Of a DNA stretch of 64,000 nucleotides, positions 25,706-33,285 are shown piece by piece. The stretch's first letter is position 1. Each line of letters begins with the position of its first letter. The notes under the pieces were generated by a model. The model did no database searches. It was not told the origin of the DNA and saw only the letters and a list, made by a program, of their open reading frames with translations. The stretch lies in the NCBI GenBank assembly GCA_963706385.1, contig OY970153.1, forward strand, positions 2,046,001-2,110,000. Reading direction: 5' to 3'. The DNA comes from Poindextera sp963706385. Lineage in GTDB: Bacteria; Pseudomonadota; Alphaproteobacteria; Caulobacterales; Caulobacteraceae. Made by a program: the position numbers and the translations under genes.

Positions 25706-27268
25706 CTAAGGGGCGGGTTTGGGCAAGGAGGGCATATCCGCGGGACGGTCGGCGCCAGCCTCGGGCGACGACACCCGAGGCGCGGGACTGTTCGGCGCGC
25801 CGATGCCGTCGACGACTTCGACGGCGCTTTCCCACGGCGCCGCGCCGAGGGTCTTGACTCGATCGAACGACGCCTCGGGGCTGTAGGCCTGAACCCCCGG
25901 GGTCAGGAACCGCGCCTCGAGCAGACCCATCGCCGACAGCAGCGCGGCGCCGGCCACATACTCATCGTGACGGCTCTGAACCAAGGCGAGCCGGGTGTTA
26001 GCCAGTTCAAGCTCCGCGTTCAGCATGTCGATGGTCGAGCGCAGCCCGACCCGTTCCTCGATCCGATTGCCTTCCACCGCGACCTTCTCGACGTCGACCT
26101 GGCGATCCTCGATGGCGATCGCGCTTTGGGTGGAGACAAGCTGGTCCCATGCCTGCGCGACAAGCTGCACGAGGCCACGCCGCGTCGCTTCGATCTCCAG
26201 CAACGCGCTGTTGTCACGCTCGAGCGCCTCGCGAACCCGCGAGCTGTTGAGGCCGGACGTGAACAGGGGCTGGCTGAAAACCACGGCGGCCGTGATGCTT
26301 CGGTCGTATTGTTCCGGAAGGTAGGGCGCGTTCGGCGTGATCGCGGCGTCCAATCGGACCGACACGGTGGGCCCGAACGCGGCCTTGGCCTGATTGACGT
26401 TTTCGCGGGCGACGCGCTCGTTTTCGATGGCGGCCAGGAGTTCGGCGTTGTTGTGGTCCGCGGCCTCGAAGGCCTGGTCGACCGTGTCGGGCACTCCGGC
26501 CAGCTCGGGTTCCGGTTCGAGTTCGCCGGGGCTCTGACCGACGGCGTTCAGGTATTCCGCGCTGCTGGCGTTGAGACGGCCCTGCGCCAGATTCAGCTGC
26601 GCCTCGGCCGACAGCAACCGGGCTTCGGACTGGGCGACATCGGTTTTCGACAATGCGCCCAGAGCGCCCTTGGCCTTGGTCTCGTCGAATTCGCCCTTCA
26701 GGGCGACGATCTCGTCCTTTATGATCTGCACGGATTCACGATCGCGCCTGACGTCGACGTAGGCGGTGATGACGTTTTGCAATAATTGACTTTCCGCCTG
26801 ACGCAGGGATTCGCGGCCGGCCAACACACTGGCGGACGCGCCCCGCACGCGAGCCCTGGTTTGGCCGGCCGTGTAGAGCGGCTGCGTCAGCGACAGATCG
26901 GCCGAGCCGGTGTCCGCGTGGAGGGCGCTGGTGGTCGCCGGACTAAAAAAGCTGGCGGGCTGCTGGACGGCGGCGTCGACGTGGGCGGCTTGGCCGGTCA
27001 GGCTGACCTGCGGGCCGTAACCCGCGCGCGCCTGCACATAGCCCTCGTCGATCGCGCGCAGCTGCGCCTGCTTCGCCCGCAGGGCTGGATTGGTTTCATA
27101 GGCCAGCCGGATGGCGTCGGACAGCGACTCCGCCGAACAAACGCCCGGGCCGCAGGCCAGCAGCGCCGCCGCCAAGGCCAGGCGTCCAATCGTCGACACG
27201 CGACGCCCCCGGACGATGGCCGGTCCCGCCGCGGCGAATGCTCCAGGACGCGCCCCCGCCTCGCTCAT
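25706..27268 (-). CDS. TolC-family outer-membrane channel of a type I secretion system
   Basis: Outer-membrane efflux/secretion duct. It has 520 residues. The N-terminus MSEAGARPGAFAAAGPAIVR precedes a signal peptide (TIGRLALAAALLACGPGVCSAE); a GTG at residue 24 would be an alternative start. Two outer-membrane efflux repeats follow, recognised by SLSDAIRLAYETNPALRAKQ and TLTEPLY-like LSLTQPLYTAGQTRARVRGA, then ALEAADHNN-type FEAADHNNAELLAAIENERV and FSQPLFTSGLNSSRVREA. The C-terminus is proline-rich. The start overlaps the hlyD stop by four bases (27265-27268). It completes an ABC-HlyD-TolC set in one operon. Confidence 0.92.
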   Translation of the reverse strand: MSEAGARPGAFAAAGPAIVRGRRVSTIGRLALAAALLACGPGVCSAESLSDAIRLAYETNPALRAKQAQLRAIDEGYVQARAGYGPQVSLTGQAAHVDAAVQQPASFFSPATTSALHADTGSADLSLTQPLYTAGQTRARVRGASASVLAGRESLRQAESQLLQNVITAYVDVRRDRESVQIIKDEIVALKGEFDETKAKGALGALSKTDVAQSEARLLSAEAQLNLAQGRLNASSAEYLNAVGQSPGELEPEPELAGVPDTVDQAFEAADHNNAELLAAIENERVARENVNQAKAAFGPTVSVRLDAAITPNAPYLPEQYDRSITAAVVFSQPLFTSGLNSSRVREALERDNSALLEIEATRRGLVQLVAQAWDQLVSTQSAIAIEDRQVDVEKVAVEGNRIEERVGLRSTIDMLNAELELANTRLALVQSRHDEYVAGAALLSAMGLLEARFLTPGVQAYSPEASFDRVKTLGAAPWESAVEVVDGIGAPNSPAPRVSSPEAGADRPADMPSLPKPAP

Positions 27269-28689
27269 CGCTCGTGAAGACTTTCCTCGGTTCGTCTCGC
27301 GAGAGGTGAAAGCAGATAGTCGATGATGGTTCGATTGCCGGTCTTGATCTCCGCAGTGACCGTCATGCCAGGCTGCAGCTGCTCCGGCCGCCCGTCGATC
27401 ATCATGCTGGTCTTGGCGAGCGCGATCCGCGCCACGTAGCTCGGAGCGGCGGTCCTTGGGTCCTCCGGCCTGGCTAAGGGGCCGCCGCCCGACTGGCGCT
27501 CGGTTTCGTTGATCACGTCGCGGCTGACATCGACGACGTGGCCGTCCAGCAGGCCATAGCGGGTGAAGTTGAACGTCTCGATCTTCACCTTGACGGCTTG
27601 GCCGGCGTGGACGAAGCCCACGTCGCGGTCGGCGAGATGGGCTTCGATCATCAAATTCCGGCTGTCCGGCACCACGATCATGAGATGCTCCGCCGGCGTC
27701 ACGACCCCATGCGGCGTATGCACGGCGAGTTGTTCGACCACCCCGGTTATGGGGGAGCGAAGCTCGGTCTCGGCCGATTTGTCCTGGGCCTGGATCAGCT
27801 CCTGGGTCAATTCATTCTGCTGCAATTCCGCCTTGCGCAGGTCGGCGAGCACGTCGGCGGCGTACTGCGAGCGCACGCTGTCGCGCTGCGAGGCCAGCGC
27901 GGCCCGGGCGTCGTTGGCCTGGGCGGCGCGCTGGGCCTGGACCGCGAGCTCGTGCCGAGCCGCGCTCAGTTGTTGCTGGGCGTCAAGATAGGCCAAACTG
28001 GAGCCGTAACCCTGCGCGGTGAGTTCGCGATGGATACGCTCCTTGTCGACCAGCATGGGCATTGAGGCGTTGATCGCGTCGACCTGGGCGTTGACCTCGG
28101 CCGCCTCCGCGCTCTTTTGGCTGATTTGCTGCATAAGGTCGGCGACCTTGGCCGCTTCCTGGCTGGCCTGGGCCCGCATGGCCGCCCGGGTCTGCTCGGC
28201 CAGATCCGGCGCGACGTCGGGCGGAGGGATGAGCTCGGGGGCGCGACCGGTCTCGGTGGCGATCTTCAGCGCCGTCAGCCGGGCGACGTCGAGCTTGGCC
28301 TGCATCAGGTCGCGCGCGAGCCGGTCGCGATCGGCGCCCGTCTGGGTGGGATCCAGTTCAATCAACAGCTGTCCCGCGACGACGTGGTCGCCGTCCTGGA
28401 CGTGGATCGCGCGCACGATACCGGGATCGAGCGGCTGGATGATCTTCACGTCACCCGCCGGCATCAGACGACCCGGCGCCGTGGCCAGCACGTCGACCTT
28501 GCCAAGGAACGCCCAGGCGACCGCGACAACGAAGAACGCGATGATGATCAAGCCCAACGCACGGCCGGTGGGCGACGGGGGCGTCTCGATGACCTCGAGC
28601 GCGGCCGGCAGGAACTCGCGCTCGTCATAGCTGTCGTATCGCTCGACAAGTCGATTGTAGGTATTGGTGATGACGCTCGCCAAGCTCAT
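27265..28689 (-). CDS. HlyD-family membrane fusion protein
   Basis: Periplasmic adaptor joining the inner-membrane ABC exporter to the TolC-type channel. It has 474 residues from MSLASVITNTYNRLVERYDS; the frame runs further upstream into the ABC gene. One membrane helix lies near residues 45-65 (ALGLIIIAFFVVAVAWAFLG). The lipoyl-like half motif VHVQDGDHVV-type segment (IHVQDGDHVVAGQLLIELDP) is followed by a long coiled coil rich in Q, A and E, and by ITGVVEQLAVHTPHGVVTPA. The C-terminal VGFVHAGQAVKVKIETFNFT is characteristic of HlyD/PrsE adaptors. It starts 5 bp after the ABC gene. Confidence 0.93.
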   Translation of the reverse strand: MSLASVITNTYNRLVERYDSYDEREFLPAALEVIETPPSPTGRALGLIIIAFFVVAVAWAFLGKVDVLATAPGRLMPAGDVKIIQPLDPGIVRAIHVQDGDHVVAGQLLIELDPTQTGADRDRLARDLMQAKLDVARLTALKIATETGRAPELIPPPDVAPDLAEQTRAAMRAQASQEAAKVADLMQQISQKSAEAAEVNAQVDAINASMPMLVDKERIHRELTAQGYGSSLAYLDAQQQLSAARHELAVQAQRAAQANDARAALASQRDSVRSQYAADVLADLRKAELQQNELTQELIQAQDKSAETELRSPITGVVEQLAVHTPHGVVTPAEHLMIVVPDSRNLMIEAHLADRDVGFVHAGQAVKVKIETFNFTRYGLLDGHVVDVSRDVINETERQSGGGPLARPEDPRTAAPSYVARIALAKTSMMIDGRPEQLQPGMTVTAEIKTGNRTIIDYLLSPLARRTEESLHER

Positions 28690-28694
28690 GGGCC

Positions 28695-30848
28695 TCACAC
28701 CGCGCCTTGCGCCACGGGGGCCGGCTCGCCCGACTGCAGCCGCCAAAGATTGGCGTAGCGTCCCCCCGCCTTGAGCAGGCTTTCGTGGGCGCCGTCCTCG
28801 ACCACCTGGCCCTGTTCGATCGTCACGATCCGATCGGTCCCGCGAAGCGTCGAAAGCCGGTGGGCGATCAGCACCACGGTTCGGCCGGCGCAGATGCGCC
28901 GCATATTGGCCTGGATCGCGGCCTCGCTTTCGTAGTCGAGCGCCGATGTCGCCTCGTCGAAAATCAGAATCCGGGGATTGACGACCAGGGCGCGGGCGAT
29001 GGCGATCCGCTGCCTCTGGCCGCCAGACAGGGACGCGCCGCGCTCGCCGATCAGGGTGCCGTAGCCCTCGGGCAGGCCGAGGATGAACTCATGGGCGCCC
29101 GCCAGTTGCGCCGCCTCGATCACCCGCTCCATCGACATGCCGGGCTCGGAGAGGGCGATGTTTTCCCGGACGCTGCGGTTGAACAGGATGTTCTCCTGGA
29201 GCACGACGCCGATCTGCCGACGCAGCCAAGCCGGATCGGTCAACGCCAGATCGACGCCATCGACGAACACCCGGCCGGTTTCCGGCACGTAGAGGCGCTG
29301 GATCAGCTTGGCGAGGGTGCTCTTGCCCGAGCCGGACGGGCCGACGACGCCGAGCACCTGACCCGCCGGAATCCGCAGCGAGACATCGCGCAGCACGGGC
29401 TGGCCGTCGATCCTGTAGCGGAAACTGACGTTTTCGAGCCGGATGTCGCCCCGGATCGGCGGAAGGTTGGCCTGGCCGGTCTGACCGGGTTCGGGCGTGC
29501 TGTTGAGGATGTCGCCGACGCGGTCGATCGACAGCCGCACCTGCTGGAACTCCTGCCAGACCTGGGCGATGCGAAGCACCGGCGAGGCCAGCTGCGAGGC
29601 GATCATGTTGAAGGCCACCAGCTCGCCGACCGTCAGCTTGTTGCGGATCACCAGACCGGCGCCGACGAAGAGGATCAGCACGATGGTGATCTTATTGATC
29701 ATCGCGACGGCCTGGCTGGCGACCGTGCTCAGCGTGATCACGCGGAACGAGGCGGCCACATAGGCGGCCAACTGCTCCTCCCAGCGCCGCTGCATGATCG
29801 GCTCGAGCGCCATCGCCTTGACGGTCTCGACGCCGGACACGGCTTCGACGAGGAACGACTGATTGTCGGACCCGCGCCGGAATTTTTCGTTCAGCCGCTC
29901 GCGGAAAGCCGGCGTCATGCCCAGGCTCAGCCCGACATAGCAAGGCAGGGCGGCGGCGACGATCAGGGTCAGCAGCGGGCTGTAGATGAACAGCACGATC
30001 AGGAACAACAGCGCGAAGAACAGGTCCAGCGCCAGGGTCAGGGACGACGACGTCAGGAACTGGCGGATGTTGTCCAACTCGCGCACCCGCGCGGTGGTGT
30101 CGCCGACCCTGCGGGCTTGGAAATAGGCCATCGGCAGGGCGAACAGGTGGCGGAACAGCCGCGCGCCCAGCTCCACGTCGATGCGGTTGGAGGTATGGGA
30201 CAGAACATAGGTTCGCAGCCCGCCCAGCACGACCTCGAACACCGACAGCACCGCCAAGCCGAGCGCCAACACTTCGAGGGTCGACAGACCCCGGTGCACG
30301 AAGACCTTGTCGATCACCACCTGGAAGAACAGGGGCGTGAGCAGCGCGAAAAGCTGGACGAAGAACGATCCGACCAGCACTTCGCTCAGCGGCTGGCGAT
30401 ACTTGTTGATCGCGTCGATGAACCAAGCGACGCCGAAACGCCGGTATGGATCGGTGAGCGCCGCCCGTCGCGCGATCAACAGGATGCGCCCGTCCCACCG
30501 CTCGGCGAAGATGTCCAGGCTCAAGGCTTCCGGGATACGGGCGTTCGGATCCTGGATCAGAACCTTGCCGTCGGCGACGCGGCCGACCACCAGCCAGCCG
30601 CCGTCCTTCGTCCGGGCCAAGGCCGGCAACGGGGTCGACTTCAGCCTCTCGACGCTGGTGGCGATGAGCCTCGCCTTGACCGGGAAACGGCGGGCGATCC
30701 TGAGCAGATCGTCCTCGTCCAGGCTGGCCTTGCCGCTCTGGTGCAGGATTTCCGCGGGGTTCGCCGGCAGCCCAAGCAGCTGCAGGATGAACGCCAGCGC
30801 CGCCGCCCCCGAATCCATCGCCGACGCCGGCGCGCCCCCCGTATCCAT
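28695..30848 (-). CDS. Type I secretion ABC transporter with Cys-less C39-like domain (HlyB/PrsD-type)
   Basis: Inner-membrane exporter that moves unfolded proteins from cytoplasm to the HlyD-TolC conduit. It has 717 residues from MDTGGAPASAMDSGAAALAF, chosen by AAAGG upstream. Residues 10-130 form a C39-like domain; the peptidase cysteine position is not Cys (DSGAAALAF), so it should bind rather than cleave the substrate, as in RTX exporters. A six-helix membrane domain follows, then the ATPase: Walker A GPSGSGKSTLAKL, signature LSGGQRQRIAIARAL, Walker B ILIFDEATSALD and the H-loop in VLIAHRLSTLR. First gene of the operon; a leaderless RTX-like protein encoded at 58.6 kb is a candidate substrate. 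Confidence 0.94.
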   Translation of the reverse strand: MDTGGAPASAMDSGAAALAFILQLLGLPANPAEILHQSGKASLDEDDLLRIARRFPVKARLIATSVERLKSTPLPALARTKDGGWLVVGRVADGKVLIQDPNARIPEALSLDIFAERWDGRILLIARRAALTDPYRRFGVAWFIDAINKYRQPLSEVLVGSFFVQLFALLTPLFFQVVIDKVFVHRGLSTLEVLALGLAVLSVFEVVLGGLRTYVLSHTSNRIDVELGARLFRHLFALPMAYFQARRVGDTTARVRELDNIRQFLTSSSLTLALDLFFALLFLIVLFIYSPLLTLIVAAALPCYVGLSLGMTPAFRERLNEKFRRGSDNQSFLVEAVSGVETVKAMALEPIMQRRWEEQLAAYVAASFRVITLSTVASQAVAMINKITIVLILFVGAGLVIRNKLTVGELVAFNMIASQLASPVLRIAQVWQEFQQVRLSIDRVGDILNSTPEPGQTGQANLPPIRGDIRLENVSFRYRIDGQPVLRDVSLRIPAGQVLGVVGPSGSGKSTLAKLIQRLYVPETGRVFVDGVDLALTDPAWLRRQIGVVLQENILFNRSVRENIALSEPGMSMERVIEAAQLAGAHEFILGLPEGYGTLIGERGASLSGGQRQRIAIARALVVNPRILIFDEATSALDYESEAAIQANMRRICAGRTVVLIAHRLSTLRGTDRIVTIEQGQVVEDGAHESLLKAGGRYANLWRLQSGEPAPVAQGAV

Positions 30849-30973
30849 CAAAAACCTTTCGCGGCCCCGCGCGGCGCGGCGCGGCCATGCGGGCCGCGCC
30901 CTTGGCGGCAAAGACCCGCTAGCATATGCATTTATGATGTGACCGGATTATGATGCGGCCGAGCCGCCGGGCG

Positions 30974-32068
30974 TCAGGCGGCGCTTGCGCGTCCCGTTCG
31001 GCGCGATAGGGCGCGCCGGATCGGTTGGTCGAACAACCGCAAGCCGACGTAGCCGCCGATCAGCACGGCCGCTACGATGATCACGCTTTCGATCACCAGG
31101 TTCCGCCCCTTGGCGATGCTCAGGTAAAGCCCGTTCACCCAGCAGAAGATCGGATAGTGCAGGACATAGACCGGATAGGAGAGCTCACCCATGAACAGCG
31201 CGACCGCGCTGGCATTGACGGTCAGACTCGCCCGGGCGCCCGTGAGCACCAGCACGGGCGCGACGACAACGATCCAAAGCAGATTGACGGCGAACGGCAG
31301 CGGGCGGGGGTAGTAGAACAGCAGAACCATCACGATGGCGGCGGCCCAGAACAGTGGGTCGCTCTTCAGCCGGTTTCCGGTTCGACGGTCGAAATGGAAG
31401 ATCGCGATGCCGAGAAAAAAGGATACGCCCACGCGTGGGATGCCGTTCAAAAACGTCGCGGTCGTGTCGCCGCCCAACCCAACCCACATCACGCCGATCA
31501 GCGAAATCGCGGCGACAGCAAGCGCGAACTCCAGTTGCCTGATCCGGCGCGTCACCGACCAAAACAAGTTCACCGCAATCTCAAGGAATAAAGAATATTG
31601 CGGCCCATTCAGTGGAAAAACCTGCGGACCTCCTATGAATTTTGAGGCTCCGAAATAAGGAAAATTAATTAAACCTAAAAATAAAGCAATACCCAATTCC
31701 ATAGGTGGAACAAATTCGTGTTTAACAATAATTTTAAATACCACGAATAAAAAACTTACAATTGTACCGAGAAAAATGAGCGGCATCAAGCGAATTAGGC
31801 GGATACGGAGAAAATTCGCAGTGGTCATCCCCGCATCAAAGCGATGCTGGTAGGCCAGCGCGAGAACATAGCCGCTGAGGCAGAAGAAAAAATCGACGGC
31901 AAGCCTGCTATTGGTCGCAAGCGTCGGGACGTGGAGCCAGTGACCGATGTGGAATAGCACCACCGAGATCGCGGCGAAGCCCCGCAGACCATCCAGGGCC
32001 GCGTAGTGGTTTCGCTCAATAGTCGAGCGAGTCTTCACATTCACGGAGTGTAACGGAAGTGTAATCAT
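30974..32068 (-). CDS. Acyltransferase 3 family membrane protein (OafA/ExoZ-like)
   Basis: Integral membrane enzyme predicted to O-acylate a cell-surface polysaccharide or lipid intermediate. It has 364 residues. The family entry YAALDGLRGFAAISVVLFHI with the conserved Arg and His lies at residues 22-42, followed by about ten hydrophobic helices, for example LAVDFFFCLSGYVLALAYQ, LMPLIFLGTIVSFLFVVFK and LLWIVVVAPVLVLTGA. The C-terminus is basic (RRALSRRTGRASAA). Bases 31580-31790, about codons 95-163, are strikingly AT-rich relative to the rest of the gene, a sign of recombination within it. It lies between the type I operon and the export genes, all on the minus strand. Confidence 0.88.
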   Translation of the reverse strand: MITLPLHSVNVKTRSTIERNHYAALDGLRGFAAISVVLFHIGHWLHVPTLATNSRLAVDFFFCLSGYVLALAYQHRFDAGMTTANFLRIRLIRLMPLIFLGTIVSFLFVVFKIIVKHEFVPPMELGIALFLGLINFPYFGASKFIGGPQVFPLNGPQYSLFLEIAVNLFWSVTRRIRQLEFALAVAAISLIGVMWVGLGGDTTATFLNGIPRVGVSFFLGIAIFHFDRRTGNRLKSDPLFWAAAIVMVLLFYYPRPLPFAVNLLWIVVVAPVLVLTGARASLTVNASAVALFMGELSYPVYVLHYPIFCWVNGLYLSIAKGRNLVIESVIIVAAVLIGGYVGLRLFDQPIRRALSRRTGRASAA

Positions 32069-32170
32069 AATCTCCCGCGAACATAAGCTCCCCGCGAAAC
32101 TCGGCCGCCGAGTTCTTCACTATCACGTTCGAGTCTAAGCAGGAAAAAATATTTAACCGGGTTGGCCGCC

Positions 32171-32285
32171 TAGAGCACGATGCGATCAGGCGGAATCGCC
32201 TGATCGTTGAATCGTGCTCTATATCCAAAAGCTTGAGCGCGTTCTGATCGCAAAACCGGATCCACTTTTGCGGAACGCGCTCTAG
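32171..32285. repeat. Palindromic repeat family, two-module copy (copy C, inverted relative to copy B)
   Basis: Starts TAGAGCACGATGCGATCAGG, then CGGAATCGCCTGATCGTTGAATC (module 1 hairpin), a short spacer with CCAAAAGCTTGAGC, and module 2 (GCGCGTTCTGATCGCAAAAC ... TTTTGCGGAACGCGCTCTAG). It is the reverse complement of copy B with few differences. It lies between the acyltransferase and the export gene. Confidence 0.88.
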
Positions 32286-32353
32286 CCGCCTACGTGGGCT
32301 ACATCCTTGCCCGCGGTCACTAGGCGGGCGGTCTGGGATGGTGAGCCCGGAGC

Positions 32354-32932
32354 CTAGAAATAGCGCTCGGCGATGCGGATCGTATCTCCGGCCCGCACTT
32401 CGGTCGCCGCTGAGATCGGCGCCTTCACTTCGACGCTCTGGCCCGGGTGCTTTATGAAAGCGTCCTTCTTATTGGCGCGGAAGGTGAACCCGCCCGCCGT
32501 GGCGACGGCGCTCATCACCGTCAGACCGTCGGTGTAGGGATAATTCCCCGGCTTGTTCACCTCGCCGAGGATAAAGAACGGCCGGAATTCCAGGACTTGC
32601 AGACTCACGGTCGGATCGCGGATGTATCCGTCCTTCAGCCGCGCCGCGATGTCGGCTTGAAGTTCGCCCTCGGTGCGCCCGCGCGCCGGAACATCGCCGA
32701 TCCACGGCAGCGACACCATGCCGTCGGAGCGCACGGAGAAGTCGCCGGTGAGCTGGGGCTCGTCGAAGACGATAATGTGCAGCTTGTCACCCGCCCCCAG
32801 TTTGTAGGTCAGGGCCCGATCCGGCGACAAGGCGGCAGGGACGGCGGGGGGCGTGGAGTCCGCCGGCCGGGCGGCCACCGGGGCGCAAAACAGGCAGAAA
32901 CCGACGGCCAGCGCGGTGATCGTTCGAAACAT
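32354..32932 (-). CDS. Polysaccharide export protein, GumB/Wza family
   Basis: Periplasmic or outer-membrane component of the exopolysaccharide export channel. It has 192 residues, the short form of the family. The start MFRTITALAVGFCLFCAPVA has a GGAG ribosome-binding site (GAATGGAGCGTTAGC) and gives a signal peptide cleaved near VAARPADS; a lipobox is not obvious. The Poly_export domain reads YKLGAGDKLHIIVFDEPQLT, VRSDGMVSLPWIGDVPARGR, then an SLBB-type domain FFILGEVNKPGNYPYTDGLT. It is divergent from the Wzc-like gene, so both likely share the 350-bp intergenic control region. Confidence 0.9.
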   Translation of the reverse strand: MFRTITALAVGFCLFCAPVAARPADSTPPAVPAALSPDRALTYKLGAGDKLHIIVFDEPQLTGDFSVRSDGMVSLPWIGDVPARGRTEGELQADIAARLKDGYIRDPTVSLQVLEFRPFFILGEVNKPGNYPYTDGLTVMSAVATAGGFTFRANKKDAFIKHPGQSVEVKAPISAATEVRAGDTIRIAERYF

Positions 32933-33285
32933 GCTAACGCTCCATTCTCGAACCCAATTATATTCGATCCCCAGACCCGGCGCCACCGGAGGCGTGGTTT
33001 CGCTCGACGGCTTGGGCTCGCCGGCTTGGGCGTCGTCCGCTGACGGAGCACGTCGTCCGTTCGACAACGGGTGTTTGGTTTCGCGCGCCACGCCGGCTCA
33101 TACGCCGGTGTGGACGCTCGTCGCGAGCGGGGACGTCGGTTCAACGAAAATATCTTGCGTTGGCGCCAACCTTGCTTCGTCGATGCGGCCGCGCTGTCAC
33201 GCGTTTGTCGCATTTATTCTAAATGGACTAACGCGCTTTTCCACTTGGCGCGCCCGACTTGGCGCGGCTCGACGAGGTTATCAGT
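32933..33285. promoter_or_regulatory. Divergent intergenic region between export and co-polymerase genes
   Basis: 353 bp without a gene, separating the GumB/Wza-like gene (minus) from the Wzc-like gene (plus). It must hold the promoters of both exopolysaccharide transcripts. A short AT-richer patch (33205-33240, CATTTATTCTAAATGG) is the only compositional feature; I could not assign reliable -35/-10 boxes. Confidence 0.5.

Noticed and set aside
25706..30848. Type I operon as a drug-efflux system
   Set aside because: The ABC protein has a C39-like N-terminal domain and the adaptor is of the HlyD/PrsE protein-secretion type, not the RND or MacAB type.
28707..30953. A 748-codon plus-strand open frame opposite the ABC transporter gene
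   Set aside because: Antisense to a gene with all ABC motifs; Gln/Asp/Arg-rich low-complexity translation and no start signal.
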